Assembly: GCA_021648685.1 (NCBI GenBank)
Contig: JAKISI010000007.1
Coordinates: 1 to 64,000, forward strand
Source of the DNA: Candidatus Polarisedimenticolaceae bacterium
Lineage (GTDB): Bacteria; Pseudomonadota; Gammaproteobacteria; Chromatiales; Chromatiaceae
DNA length: 64,000 nt
Direction of reading: 5' to 3'
Shown here: positions 21,638-32,893 of the stretch, piece after piece
Layout of the letters: each line of letters begins with the position of its first letter
Numbering within the stretch: position 1 is the first letter of the stretch
Position numbers and translations under genes: made by a program
The notes under the pieces: generated by a model
Told to the model about the DNA's origin: nothing
Databases searched by the model: none
What the model saw: only the letters and a program-made list of their open reading frames with translations

Positions 21638-22370
21638 TAATGAAATTGCTTTTGTGACAGGAGCCAGCCGCGGCATTGGTCGAGCGATTGCCGAAGGGCT
21701 GGGCAGAGAGGGCGCCACAGTCATTGGCACAGCAACCACACAGGCGGGTGCTGATGCCATAAGTGAGCGACTTGCGGATGTGGGGATAAAAGGCGCAGGA
21801 TTGCAACTGAATGTTACCGAGCAGGAATCCGTTGATGCAGCAATGAAGTTTATAAAAGAGAACTATGCTGCCCCCACTGTTTTGGTTAATAACGCAGGCG
21901 TTACGCGTGATAACCTGCTGATGCGCATGAAAGAGGGTGAGTGGCAATCTATTATAGATACCAACCTGACCTCGATTTACCGCCTCTCCAAAGCCTGCCT
22001 GCGTGGCATGATGAAAGCAAAAGGTGGGCGAATCATCAATATTGCATCCGTGGTTGGTTCTACAGGCAATCCGGGTCAGGCTAACTACTGTGCGGCAAAG
22101 GCCGGAATGATTGGCTTCACAAAATCTTTGGCGCGCGAAGTGGGCATTCGTGGCATTACGGTAAATGCAGTTGCCCCTGGTTTTATTGATACCGACATGA
22201 CCAGGGAGCTGCCAGAGCAGCAGCGGGATGCCCTGCTGGCCGGGATACCGCTGGCACATCTGGGCGCGCCTGAAGATATTGCAAATGCAGTGATATTTTT
22301 AGCCTCATCAAATGCCTCATATATCACTGGAGCAACGATTCATGTCAATGGCGGAATGTATATGGGGTAG
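21630..22370 (+). CDS. fabG: 3-oxoacyl-ACP reductase
   Basis: FabG is an SDR-family reductase that reduces 3-oxoacyl-ACP with NADPH. The 246 residues show the cofactor motif TGASRGIGRAIAE, NNAGVTRDNLLMRM, and the catalytic YCAAKAG; the C-terminus ends in IHVNGGMYM as in E. coli FabG. The first codons overlap the end of fabD. Confidence 0.97.
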   Translation: MLDNEIAFVTGASRGIGRAIAEGLGREGATVIGTATTQAGADAISERLADVGIKGAGLQLNVTEQESVDAAMKFIKENYAAPTVLVNNAGVTRDNLLMRMKEGEWQSIIDTNLTSIYRLSKACLRGMMKAKGGRIINIASVVGSTGNPGQANYCAAKAGMIGFTKSLAREVGIRGITVNAVAPGFIDTDMTRELPEQQRDALLAGIPLAHLGAPEDIANAVIFLASSNASYITGATIHVNGGMYMG

Positions 22371-22556
22371 TTTTCTAGGGGCAATGTAATCCAGAACATC
22401 ATGTGTTTGCTTTAACTTTATGAAAATAAAGTGATTTAATGAAAAGCCAAGAAAAGAGACTGAAAGCATGTTGTGCTTTTATCTTTTCGAATTTGTTACT
22501 AAAATAGCCCAGCGGTACAGGTTGGGCCGTCCATACATCCAGAGGATTGAAAGAAT

Positions 22557-22793
22557 ATGAGCACTATCGAAGAGCGAGTTAGAGAGACAGTTGTTGAGCA
22601 ATTGGGTGTTAAAGAAGAAGAAGTGACCCTGGATGCTTCATTTGTTGATGACTTGGGTGCAGACTCACTCGATACAGTAGAGTTGGTTATGGCGCTTGAA
22701 GAGACTTTTGAAACTGAAATCCCTGACGAAGATGCAGAGAAGATCACTACGGTTCAGCAGGCCATTGATTACGTTACCAAGCATTCAGGCTAA
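22557..22793 (+). CDS. acpP: Acyl carrier protein
   Basis: The 78-residue, strongly acidic ACP carries the phosphopantetheine serine S37 in [16 protein letters not shown]. It shuttles acyl chains between the Fab enzymes encoded on both sides. The 186-bp gap before it is AT-rich, which would suit a separate strong promoter, but I could not settle on convincing -35/-10 boxes. Confidence 0.98.
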   Translation: MSTIEERVRETVVEQLGVKEEEVTLDASFVDDLGADSLDTVELVMALEETFETEIPDEDAEKITTVQQAIDYVTKHSG

Positions 22794-22890
22794 GCATTGG
22801 TTTTTGCTTCATTGTTTGAGCCGGGCATCGGAAAATACCACCGCCCCGCTGTTAAGATGACATTCAGTCCCAGAGCACAAGCGGCCTGTT

Positions 22891-22918
22891 TTTTGCTGAA
22901 AAGCAGGCCTTTGGATGT
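22891..22918 (+). terminator. Weak stem-loop between acpP and fabF
   Basis: GGCCTG and CAGGCC pair around a T-rich loop, followed by only three T. It may reduce read-through from the abundant acpP transcript, but it is not a strong terminator. Confidence 0.3.
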
Positions 22919-22923
22919 CTTGA

Positions 22924-22952
22924 TTCAACATGCAGTAGATGAAAAGTATAGT
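22924..22952 (+). promoter_or_regulatory. Candidate promoter of fabF
   Basis: TTCAAC (22924-22929), 17-bp spacer, TATAGT (22947-22952) lie about 55 bp before the fabF start. The -10 is good (5 of 6) and the -35 moderate. Confidence 0.45.
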
Positions 22953-23007
22953 AGCTGGAGCAGGGTGTGCCTTATGAATTTTATTGAGAAACGAGAGAGG
23001 ACATTGT

Positions 23008-24252
23008 ATGTCTGACAGAAGGGTTGTCGTAACAGGACTGGGTATGATCTCGCCCGTTGGCCTCAGTGTGGAAACCTCCTGGAAAAATCTCCTCGCGGGT
23101 AAAAGCGGCATACAGCCAATTACCCACCTTGATATAGAGCCGTTCAGCACCCACTTTGGTGGCCCAATCTACGGTTTTGAAATCACTGATTACATCACCA
23201 AGAAAGAAGCTCGAAAAATGGATAAATTTATCCATTATGGTATCGCAGCCGGTTGCCAGGCCATCAAGGATGCAGGCCTGGAGGTGACAGAAGAGAATGC
23301 ACACCGTATTGGTGTCGCTGTGGGTTCTGGTATCGGTGGTATCACGGGTATTGAGAACAGCTATGGTGACTACCTAAAGGGCGGTCCCCGCAAGATCTCG
23401 CCCTTTTTTGTTCCAAGCAACATCATCAATATGGTGGCGGGCAACATCTCCATCATGCATGGATTGAAAGGGCCAAACTACTCCATCGTTTCAGCCTGTA
23501 GTACTGGCTCTCACAACATTGCGGAAGCAGCACGGATGATTCGTTATGGCAGCGTTGATGCCATGGTTGCAGGTGGTGCTGAGATGGCCACATCGCCTAC
23601 CGGACTGGGCGGCTTTGCCGCAGCTCGTGCACTCTCCACACGCAACGACGACCCCCAGGGTGCCAGTCGTCCGTGGGATAGGGATCGCGACGGTTTTGTG
23701 CTGAGTGACGGTGCTGGCGTTGTCGTACTGGAAGAGCTGGAGTCTGCAAAAAAACGCGGCGCCACGATCTATGCTGAACTCATTGGTGTTGGTATGAACT
23801 CAGATGCCTATCACATGACATCGCCTTCGCCTAACGGCGAAGGTGCAAGCCAGTGCATGCAGCTGGCACTACAGGATGCGGGGGTTAATGCCGAAGAGGT
23901 GGATTACATCAATGCCCATGGCACCTCTACACCTGCGGGTGATCTTGCCGAGACCCAGGCGGTCAAAGCGGCCTTTGGTGAGCATGCCTACAAGCTCTGT
24001 GTCAGCTCTACAAAATCAATGACCGGGCACATGCTCGGTGCAGCGGGCGGAGCAGAAGCCGTATTTACCATCCTGGCACTCAGGGATCAGGTGGTGCCCC
24101 CCACCATTAACCTGGAAAATCAGGATCCGGCCTGCGACCTGGATTTTGTACCCAACACGGCCAGAGAGATGAAGATGGATATAGCCATATCCAACTCCTT
24201 CGGCTTTGGCGGTACAAACGGTACATTGGCTTTCCGTCATTATACAGGGTAG
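23008..24252 (+). CDS. fabF: 3-oxoacyl-ACP synthase II
   Basis: FabF elongates acyl-ACP chains and sets the unsaturated fatty acid balance with temperature. With ATG 23008 (GAGAGG ribosome site upstream) it has 414 residues, the usual length. The Cys-His-His triad is C164 in [10 protein letters not shown], His in [11 protein letters not shown] and His in [10 protein letters not shown]. The frame is open further upstream, to 22984, but that segment is not part of the domain. Confidence 0.97.
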   Translation: MSDRRVVVTGLGMISPVGLSVETSWKNLLAGKSGIQPITHLDIEPFSTHFGGPIYGFEITDYITKKEARKMDKFIHYGIAAGCQAIKDAGLEVTEENAHRIGVAVGSGIGGITGIENSYGDYLKGGPRKISPFFVPSNIINMVAGNISIMHGLKGPNYSIVSACSTGSHNIAEAARMIRYGSVDAMVAGGAEMATSPTGLGGFAAARALSTRNDDPQGASRPWDRDRDGFVLSDGAGVVVLEELESAKKRGATIYAELIGVGMNSDAYHMTSPSPNGEGASQCMQLALQDAGVNAEEVDYINAHGTSTPAGDLAETQAVKAAFGEHAYKLCVSSTKSMTGHMLGAAGGAEAVFTILALRDQVVPPTINLENQDPACDLDFVPNTAREMKMDIAISNSFGFGGTNGTLAFRHYTG

Positions 24253-24258
24253 CGGCGG

Positions 24259-24417
24259 CTAGGACTGCCCATTACCCATAAGTCTGTAGTGAAGGCAGAG
24301 ATGTAATGTAACGTGTTGTTTTCATTAGAGTCAGGTTTTTTATGGTTGCTCAGAGCGCAGCTTGTAACCCATTGTTTTTAAAGGGTGAAAATATTTGTGG
24401 GTAATGAGCAGTCCTAG
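24259..24417. mobile_element. MITE-like element with CTAG target duplication after fabF
   Basis: A 20-bp inverted repeat with a single mismatch bounds this 159-bp stretch: CTAGGACTGCCCATTACCCA at 24259-24278 and its near complement at 24398-24417. Its outermost four bases are CTAG on both sides, which fits a 4-bp CTAG target duplication around ends starting GACTGCCC, as for IS5-type transposases. It encodes nothing. The alternative is a very long-stemmed RNA hairpin. Confidence 0.5.
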
Positions 24418-24430
24418 CCCTTTGCCCTAC

Positions 24431-24467
24431 AAAAGGCGTCCTGCTTGCAGGGCGCCTTTTCTATTTT
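24431..24467 (+). terminator. Rho-independent terminator before pabC
   Basis: AAAAGGCGTCCTGC pairs with the GCAGGGCGCCTTTT arm (one G-T pair) and is followed by CTATTTTT. It ends the fab transcript just in front of the pabC ATG. Confidence 0.85.
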
Positions 24468-24473
24468 TAAGGA

Positions 24474-25298
24474 ATGAATTTGCTCATTAATGGCAAGCAG
24501 ACAGATCAGCTCTCAGTATTGGATCGTGGCATCCAATACGGTGATGGCCTGTTTGAAACCATCGCGGTAATAGATGGGCGGCTCAGTTTGTGGGAACGGC
24601 ATGTTCAGCGTTTACTCAGCGGCTGTAAACGACTGGGCATTACAGCACCTGAGCCTGCTGGGTTGCTTGCGGAAGCCGAAGCACTCATCAGTCATCAGCA
24701 AAGAGCTGTGCTCAAAATAGTCGTGACCCGTGGCATTGGCGGGCGTGGATATCGTCCATCCAAGGATCTGCAACCCAGTAGGGTGCTCTACTGCACCCCC
24801 TGGCCCGATTATCCGGAAGAGTGCCGGAAAAAAGGCATCTTAATGCGTCTCTGTGCAACGGGTCTGGGGATCAATCCAGCCCTTGCGCAACTTAAACACC
24901 TCAATCGGCTGGAGCAGGTAGTGGCACGTTCTGAGTGGAGCGACCCCGCTATCTTTGAAGGCCTGATGCTGGACAGCGATGGGCGAGTCATTGAAGGGAC
25001 GATGAGCAACCTCTTTTTGATCAAAAAGGGTCTCCTTATAACGCCAGACCTCCAACGCTGCGGGGTTGCAGGGGTCATGCGGGGGTTGATAATTGAGCTT
25101 GCCGCCAAGCTGAATATCCCGGTACTGATAGAGAGTGTCAGTCTGGATGATGTAAAGAGTGCTGACGCCCTGTTTATCTCAAATTCACTGATTGGCATCC
25201 TGCCAGTAAAGGCATTTTCCAGCCAGAGCTATTGCCTTGAGCTGATCCCTCCTGAGTTGGTTCGGGCTGTGGATAGAGTGATGAGTGGAGGCAGCTAA
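24474..25298 (+). CDS. pabC: Aminodeoxychorismate lyase
   Basis: PabC releases pyruvate from 4-amino-4-deoxychorismate to give p-aminobenzoate for folate. It is a 274-residue fold-type IV PLP enzyme: DRGIQYGDGLFETIAV near the start, PLP lysine in AQLKHLNRLEQV, and EGTMSNLFLIKKG. The cluster acpP-fabF-pabC-mltG-tmk-holB is standard in gammaproteobacteria. The ATG sits 7 bp after the terminator T-run, so the promoter must lie upstream or read-through occurs. Confidence 0.93.
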   Translation: MNLLINGKQTDQLSVLDRGIQYGDGLFETIAVIDGRLSLWERHVQRLLSGCKRLGITAPEPAGLLAEAEALISHQQRAVLKIVVTRGIGGRGYRPSKDLQPSRVLYCTPWPDYPEECRKKGILMRLCATGLGINPALAQLKHLNRLEQVVARSEWSDPAIFEGLMLDSDGRVIEGTMSNLFLIKKGLLITPDLQRCGVAGVMRGLIIELAAKLNIPVLIESVSLDDVKSADALFISNSLIGILPVKAFSSQSYCLELIPPELVRAVDRVMSGGS

Positions 25299-25299
25299 C

Positions 25300-27945
<2,646 letters not shown>

Positions 27946-27954
27946 GAATATCCA

Positions 27955-28317
27955 ATGAATCCACCAAACACATCCGCTGCTGGACGGCAAGGCATCCTCT
28001 CTCTTACGATAAAGGATAAGAAAGCCCTCTATGCGGCCTACATGCAGTTTGTAAAAAATGGCGGCCTGTTCATTCCGACCAATAAAAAATACAGAGTTGG
28101 GGATGAGGTGTTTATGCTGCTCACCCTGATGGAGGAGACGGAACGCATCCCGGTTGCGGGAAAGATTATCTGGATAACCCCGATGGGTGCAGAAGGCAAC
28201 CGGGCAGCAGGCATTGGCGTACAGTTCAGCGACCAGGATAAGGGTACCGCCCGAAACAAGATTGAAGGCTATCTGGGTGGTGCACTGAATTCAGATCGCC
28301 CCACCCATACGATGTAA
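27955..28317 (+). CDS. pilZ: PilZ-domain protein, type IV pilus type
   Basis: The 120-residue single PilZ domain lies between holB and tatD, the classical pilZ position. The N-terminus lacks an RxxxR c-di-GMP-binding motif, as in Pseudomonas PilZ, which instead works by contacting the PilB ATPase and FimX. FVKNGGLFIPTNKKYRVGD and the late GIGVQFSDQD strand are typical. A role in pilus assembly is inferred from family and context. Confidence 0.88.
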   Translation: MNPPNTSAAGRQGILSLTIKDKKALYAAYMQFVKNGGLFIPTNKKYRVGDEVFMLLTLMEETERIPVAGKIIWITPMGAEGNRAAGIGVQFSDQDKGTARNKIEGYLGGALNSDRPTHTM

Positions 28318-28347
28318 CGGTCTCCATTAATAAAAAAGTTATAGCTC

Positions 28348-29130
28348 ATGCTGGTAGATTCCCACTGCCATCTGGATAGAGTCGACCTCTCTCCTTATGA
28401 TGGCAATTTTTCCGCTTTTCTGGATGCGACTCGCAATGCCGGGGTAGGGCAGATGCTCTGTGTCTCCATCGACATGGAGAGCTACCCTGAGATGCTGTCA
28501 CTGGTAGAGCCGTACGATCAGATCTCTATCTCTGCCGGAGTCCACCCAAACGAAGAGCATCGCCATGAGCCTGAACCGGATGAGCTAGTCAGGTTGGCCG
28601 CGCATCCCAAAAATGTAGCCATAGGTGAAACAGGGCTTGACTACTTTCGCAGCAGCGGTGAGCTGGACTGGCAACGTGAGCGCTTCCGTACCCATATTGC
28701 TGCGGCAAAGGCCTGTAGCAAGCCGCTTATTATCCACAGCCGTGCTGCCCGCAAAGAGAGCATCCAGATCATGCAGGAGGAGGGTGCCCGTGATGTGGGG
28801 GGGGTGATGCATTGTTTTACAGAAGATTGGGATATGGCCAGAGAGGCGCTGGATCTTGGTTTTTACATCTCCTTCTCCGGTATTATCACATTCAAAAGTG
28901 CTGCTGAGCTGCGAGAGGTTGCAAAGCGGGTTCCGCTGGATCGGATTCTGATTGAGACAGACGCCCCCTATCTTGCACCTGTGCCACATCGTGGTAAAGC
29001 AAACTATCCGGAATATGTAAGCCACGTAGCGGCTTGTGTAGCCCAGAGCAGAGGCATGGATCGGGAGGAGTTTGTGGCTGCGGTTCGAAACAACTATTTC
29101 TCTCTGTTCACTGTTTCAGGCGGGAACTGA
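28348..29130 (+). CDS. TatD-family metal-dependent hydrolase (YcfH type)
   Basis: This is a 260-residue TatD DNase family barrel. Metal ligands are in DSHCHLD at the N-terminus, the glutamate in GETGLDYF, histidines in IHSRAA and MHCFTE, and the aspartate in ETDAPYLAP. Proteins in this position after holB and pilZ correspond to YcfH. The precise substrate is unknown; 3'-5' exonuclease or D-aminoacyl-tRNA-type activities have been reported for relatives. Confidence 0.93.
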   Translation: MLVDSHCHLDRVDLSPYDGNFSAFLDATRNAGVGQMLCVSIDMESYPEMLSLVEPYDQISISAGVHPNEEHRHEPEPDELVRLAAHPKNVAIGETGLDYFRSSGELDWQRERFRTHIAAAKACSKPLIIHSRAARKESIQIMQEEGARDVGGVMHCFTEDWDMAREALDLGFYISFSGIITFKSAAELREVAKRVPLDRILIETDAPYLAPVPHRGKANYPEYVSHVAACVAQSRGMDREEFVAAVRNNYFSLFTVSGGN

Positions 29131-29160
29131 CAGTGTAAAAACTTGTCCTAAAAAACGGAT

Positions 29161-29189
29161 TTCAACAGATGAAAAGCATCAGGTATGAT
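29161..29189 (+). promoter_or_regulatory. Candidate promoter of the FKBP gene
   Basis: TTCAAC (29161-29166), 17-bp spacer, TATGAT (29184-29189) lie 77 bp before ATG 29266. The box pair resembles the one in front of fabF. Confidence 0.45.
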
Positions 29190-29265
29190 GCAACAAAAAA
29201 ATGTTTTAAACATTACTTAAGACCGGATACAGGTCACCACTCATTTTTATCAATCAGGGTAACTT

Positions 29266-29946
29266 ATGAAAATGAAAATAAAACAGGGCATTGCCATTGC
29301 ATTACTTGGACTCAGCACAGCAGCCGTTGCAGATGAGGTCAAGCTGGATACGGATCAGCAGAAAGTCAGCTATGTGCTGGGTTACCAGGCAGGTGCCCAG
29401 ATGAAACAACAAAATATGAATGTTGACTTTGACACCTTGACCAAAGCGATCAAGGATGGGCTGGATGGCGCGACCCCACGTCTGGCGGGTGAGGAGGCAG
29501 CGGCTGTCATGCAAAAATTCCAAACAGATCAGAGAGCACGGCAGGCAAAGATCGGAGAGGATAATGCCAAGGCGGGAGCCGCCTTTTTAGCTGAAAACAA
29601 GGCCAAGCCCGGCGTGGTAACACTTGAGAATGGGCTGCAGTACAAGATCATTAAAGAGGGAACAGGCAATACGCCAAAAGCAACCGATAGCGTAAGTGTT
29701 CATTACCGAGGTACGCTGATCGATGGCAAGGAGTTTGACAGCTCGTATAGTCGTGGTGAGCCAACCAGCTTCCCCGTCAATCGTGTCATTCCAGGTTGGA
29801 CACAGGTTCTCCAGCTGATGAAAGAGGGGGCCAAATGGCAGGCCTTCATTCCATCTGAGCTGGCCTATGGTGCGCAAGGTGCTGGCGGCAATATTGGCCC
29901 AAACTCCACGCTGATATTTGATATTGAGCTGATCAAGATCAATTAA
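29266..29946 (+). CDS. Periplasmic FKBP-type peptidyl-prolyl isomerase (FkpA/Mip-like)
   Basis: The 226-residue protein has a signal peptide (MKMKIKQ, hydrophobic core, likely cut after AVA near residue 22), an N-terminal helical dimerisation domain (LDTDQQKVSYVLGYQAG onward) and a C-terminal FKBP domain (about 118-225) with VSVHYRGTLIDGKEFDSSY, PVNRVIPGW and ELAYGAQGAGG. It folds envelope proteins. It has its own promoter candidate and terminator. Confidence 0.93.
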   Translation: MKMKIKQGIAIALLGLSTAAVADEVKLDTDQQKVSYVLGYQAGAQMKQQNMNVDFDTLTKAIKDGLDGATPRLAGEEAAAVMQKFQTDQRARQAKIGEDNAKAGAAFLAENKAKPGVVTLENGLQYKIIKEGTGNTPKATDSVSVHYRGTLIDGKEFDSSYSRGEPTSFPVNRVIPGWTQVLQLMKEGAKWQAFIPSELAYGAQGAGGNIGPNSTLIFDIELIKIN

Positions 29947-29957
29947 ACGGTGGCTAT

Positions 29958-29995
29958 GGCTGGGGTTGGCAGCGGCTGACCCCGGCCTTTCTCTA
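29958..29995 (+). terminator. Rho-independent terminator after the FKBP gene
   Basis: GGCTGGGGT (29958-29966) pairs with ACCCCGGCC (29979-29987) with one G-T pair, followed by TTTCTCT. Confidence 0.7.
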
Positions 29996-30120
29996 TCTGA
30001 ATTCCCCCATTGCCCAGTTTGCCCACATCTAAAAACATCATACCTGCTATAGTTGCAGTCAATTAGCCTGGTCAGGGACAATCAACCCGATCTATTTCTT
30101 AATAATAATTGGAGGCGGAA

Positions 30121-31404
30121 ATGACTGAATTCTCAGCAGATTATCTGAAAGCACTTGAAATTGGACGACCACCCAACGTGGTTAAGCTGTTCCCCTATTC
30201 TAAAGCGCTGCTGGTAAGTGGAAAGGTCATTGATCGTGCCATGCTGGCAAAGGGCAATGCGATAACCATTGCTGCCAATGGACGCAACAGCTTTGCAGTA
30301 CGCGGAACCTTGAGAGCCGCCCAACGAGCCAATGCAGCGGTCATTATCGAGATTGCAAAGTCTGAAGGCGGTGCAAATGCGTACTGTCCAGTGAGCCTCT
30401 GGAACATGGCTCGCCAGGCCGATGCCTACTGTAATGAGATGGGTATCACCATCCCGGTCGCCATCCATGCCGACCACTATGGCATCAAGGGCGATGCCGA
30501 TATCGAGAGGGCAAAAGCCGAGATCCCCTCCATGTTTGATGCAGGCATTACCTCCATTGCCATTGATGCCTCACATCTGCCGGATGCTGATAATCTCAAT
30601 GCAAGCATTGAGCTGAATCCACTCTTTCCCGCCTGGGCCGGATATGAAACAGAGGTGGGCGAGATTAAAGGCAAGCATGGCCTCTCAACTGCAGAAGAGG
30701 CACTGTTCCTGATCCAGGGGCTTAATGCGCATGGCATCCACCCGGATTGGATTGCACTCAACAATGGTACATCACACGGGCTTGAGGCCAGTGATGCCGG
30801 CATCCAGGTCGGCCTGACCGCAGAGATCCACAATGCACTGGCACCGTATAAGGTCTCGGGCGCGCAGCATGGCACCTCGGGCAATAGCTCGGAACGTCTA
30901 CGAGAGATTGCGGCAAAGACCCTGACGACCAAGGCCAATGTGGCGACGGCGCTACAGATGATCTCCTGGGGGGTTGAGGTCAATGACTACGGCAATGCCA
31001 TCCTGGATGAGAATGAGCAGTTCATCAAAATCAAAGGCGAAGGTGTGGAAGAGGCCGTCTGGGCTGAGATGGTGGCCTATGCGGATTCAAAAGGGTTAAA
31101 GAAGGGTGATTATAAAAAGCTCAACCTCCCCTTTGAAAATCGTCTGCTGGGTCAGCCCGCAGAGATTCGTGAGCGTATGGTTCAGCGGGTAGAGAATTTT
31201 GTCTATACCTTGCTGGTCGATGTATTCAATGCCAGGGATACTGCGCTACTAGCCATTGACCTGATACTGAAGGCGGACTCCTATGATGTGGGAGCAAAAG
31301 GTACGGTGATTGAAGATCCTGCTGAATGGACGCCGGAGAAGATTGCAGAAAAAGGCGCAGCGATTGATTCAGATAAAGGGCCGGAAGGCGATTGGGACGA
31401 CTAA
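30121..31404 (+). CDS. Class II (zinc) fructose-bisphosphate-type aldolase, long form
   Basis: The 427-residue protein has class II aldolase signatures: HADH (D118, Zn ligand H119), EVGEIKGKHG near 178-187, NGTSHG (H219), and AQHGTSG (H250). A reversible fructose-1,6-bisphosphate cleavage role in glycolysis, gluconeogenesis or the Calvin cycle is likely. It is about 70-80 residues longer than the common 345-358-residue enzymes, with an extended C-terminus ending in an acidic tail. Start ATG 30121 has a strong GGAGG ribosome site; an upstream in-frame start at 30109 lacks one. Ketose-bisphosphate specificity cannot be fixed from sequence. Confidence 0.85.
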   Translation: MTEFSADYLKALEIGRPPNVVKLFPYSKALLVSGKVIDRAMLAKGNAITIAANGRNSFAVRGTLRAAQRANAAVIIEIAKSEGGANAYCPVSLWNMARQADAYCNEMGITIPVAIHADHYGIKGDADIERAKAEIPSMFDAGITSIAIDASHLPDADNLNASIELNPLFPAWAGYETEVGEIKGKHGLSTAEEALFLIQGLNAHGIHPDWIALNNGTSHGLEASDAGIQVGLTAEIHNALAPYKVSGAQHGTSGNSSERLREIAAKTLTTKANVATALQMISWGVEVNDYGNAILDENEQFIKIKGEGVEEAVWAEMVAYADSKGLKKGDYKKLNLPFENRLLGQPAEIRERMVQRVENFVYTLLVDVFNARDTALLAIDLILKADSYDVGAKGTVIEDPAEWTPEKIAEKGAAIDSDKGPEGDWDD

Positions 31405-31446
31405 TAGCTGGCAGTTGCAATGGCAGTGAGCCGTTGCTCCAGATAT

Positions 31447-31476
31447 AAAACAGCCCGCTAAAGCGGGCTGTTTTAT
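31447..31476. terminator. Bidirectional terminator between aldolase and gloA
   Basis: AAAACAGCCCGCT and AGCGGGCTGTTTT form a perfect stem with a short loop; T-runs on both strands let it serve the two convergent genes. Confidence 0.9.
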
Positions 31477-31482
31477 TGGGAT

Positions 31483-31869
31483 TCAGGATTTACACCCAAT
31501 CAGCTCAATCTGATAACCGTCAGGATCTTCCAGAAATGCAATAATGGTGGCACCTGCATTCATGGGGCCAGCCTCACGAATGATCTTTCCCCCCTGCTTT
31601 TTCATGGCTTCACAGGCTCGGTAGACATCATCGACCTCAATGGCAATATGGCCAAACCCATGGCCCAGGTCGTAGCTCTCCTCTCCCCAGTTGTAGGTAA
31701 GTTCGAGTACCGTATTTGTTGACTCTTCTCCATAACCGAGAAAGGCCAGGGTGAACTTGCCATCGGGATACTCTTTACGGCGCAGCTCTCTCATACCCAG
31801 CACTTCGGTGTAGAACTGAACTGACCTTTCAAGGTTGCCAACGCGCAGCATGGTGTGAAGAATACGCAT
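31483..31869 (-). CDS. gloA: Glyoxalase I (lactoylglutathione lyase)
   Basis: GloA isomerises the methylglyoxal-glutathione hemithioacetal to S-lactoylglutathione. With ATG 31869 the protein has 128 residues, and the four metal ligands fall at H5, E56, H74 and E122, the same numbers as the Ni-dependent E. coli enzyme. Upstream in-frame codons to 31959 overlap the epimerase gene and are not part of the domain. It lies just after the epimerase and ends at a shared terminator. Confidence 0.95.
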   Translation of the reverse strand: MRILHTMLRVGNLERSVQFYTEVLGMRELRRKEYPDGKFTLAFLGYGEESTNTVLELTYNWGEESYDLGHGFGHIAIEVDDVYRACEAMKKQGGKIIREAGPMNAGATIIAFLEDPDGYQIELIGCKS

Positions 31870-31873
31870 CGGC

Positions 31874-32881
31874 TTAGGTCTTGTAGTAGTCGCGGTACCA
31901 TGCAACAAAATGCGCAATCCCCTCTTCAACAGAGGTATTGGGTTTGTAGCCGGTATCATTGATGAGGTCTGTTACATCTGCATAGGTATCGGGTACATCG
32001 CCAGGTTGCAGGGGTAACAGGTTTTTTTCGGCTTTTTTGCCCAGGCACTCCTCCAGTACTTCAATATAGCGCATCAATTCAACCGGGCTGTTGTTGCCAA
32101 TGTTGTAGATACGGTATGGAGCCAGGCTGGTGGCGGGGTCTGAGGCATCGCCGTTCCACTCCGGGTTTGGAGAGGCGGGTTGATCCAGCACCCGAATCAC
32201 ACCTTCAACGATATCATCGACATAGGTAAAGTCACGTCGGTGGTTGCCGTAGTTGAAGACATCTATGGGATTACCCGCCAGTATGCTTTTGGTGAACATA
32301 AACAGCGCCATGTCGGGGCGCCCCCAGGGGCCATAGACGGTAAAAAAACGCAGCCCGGTGGTGGGCAGATCATAGAGATGGCTGTAGGTGTGCGCCATAA
32401 GCTCGTTGGCTTTTTTGCTTGCGGCATAGAAACTCAATGGGTGGTCAACATTATGATGCACAGAGAATGGCATATTGGTGTTGGCGCCATAGACCGAGCT
32501 GCTGGAGGCGTAGACCAGATGCTCGATGCCGTTATGCCTGCACCCTTCAAGGATGTTGGCAAAGCCCAGTACGTTGCTGTCAATATAGGCCAGCGGGTTT
32601 TCCAGTGAGTAGCGAACACCGGCCTGTGCTGCGAGATTAACAACGCGGTCCGGCTTGTGCCTTTTGAACAGTTCAGCAATCCCTTCACGGTCTTCCAGGT
32701 TGAGCCGGACATCTGTAAAATTGCTGTGATGCTCAATGCGTGCCAAGCGGGCTTTTTTCAGATTCACATCATAATAGTCATTCAGGTTGTCCAGACCGAT
32801 GACCTCATCACCCCGATCGAGGAGCCTGAGTGAGAGGGCTGATCCAATAAAACCTGCACTGCCTGTAACCAATACTTTCAT
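31874..32881 (-). CDS. NAD-dependent epimerase, UDP-glucuronate 4-epimerase type
   Basis: This is a 335-residue extended SDR enzyme. It has [17 protein letters not shown] for [12 protein letters not shown], the catalytic YAASKKANE and [15 protein letters not shown], which is typical of the UDP-glucuronate to UDP-galacturonate epimerases of capsule loci. It lies 12 bp after the UDP-sugar dehydrogenase, which would supply uronic-acid nucleotides. Exact sugar specificity is inferred. Confidence 0.88.
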   Translation of the reverse strand: MKVLVTGSAGFIGSALSLRLLDRGDEVIGLDNLNDYYDVNLKKARLARIEHHSNFTDVRLNLEDREGIAELFKRHKPDRVVNLAAQAGVRYSLENPLAYIDSNVLGFANILEGCRHNGIEHLVYASSSSVYGANTNMPFSVHHNVDHPLSFYAASKKANELMAHTYSHLYDLPTTGLRFFTVYGPWGRPDMALFMFTKSILAGNPIDVFNYGNHRRDFTYVDDIVEGVIRVLDQPASPNPEWNGDASDPATSLAPYRIYNIGNNSPVELMRYIEVLEECLGKKAEKNLLPLQPGDVPDTYADVTDLINDTGYKPNTSVEEGIAHFVAWYRDYYKT

Positions 32882-32893
32882 TATTGCTCCAGA

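Noticed and set aside
31406-31440. TGGCAG with TTGCT nearby, resembling a sigma-54 promoter
   Set aside because: GG and GC are 12 bases apart instead of 10, and no gene follows on that strand.
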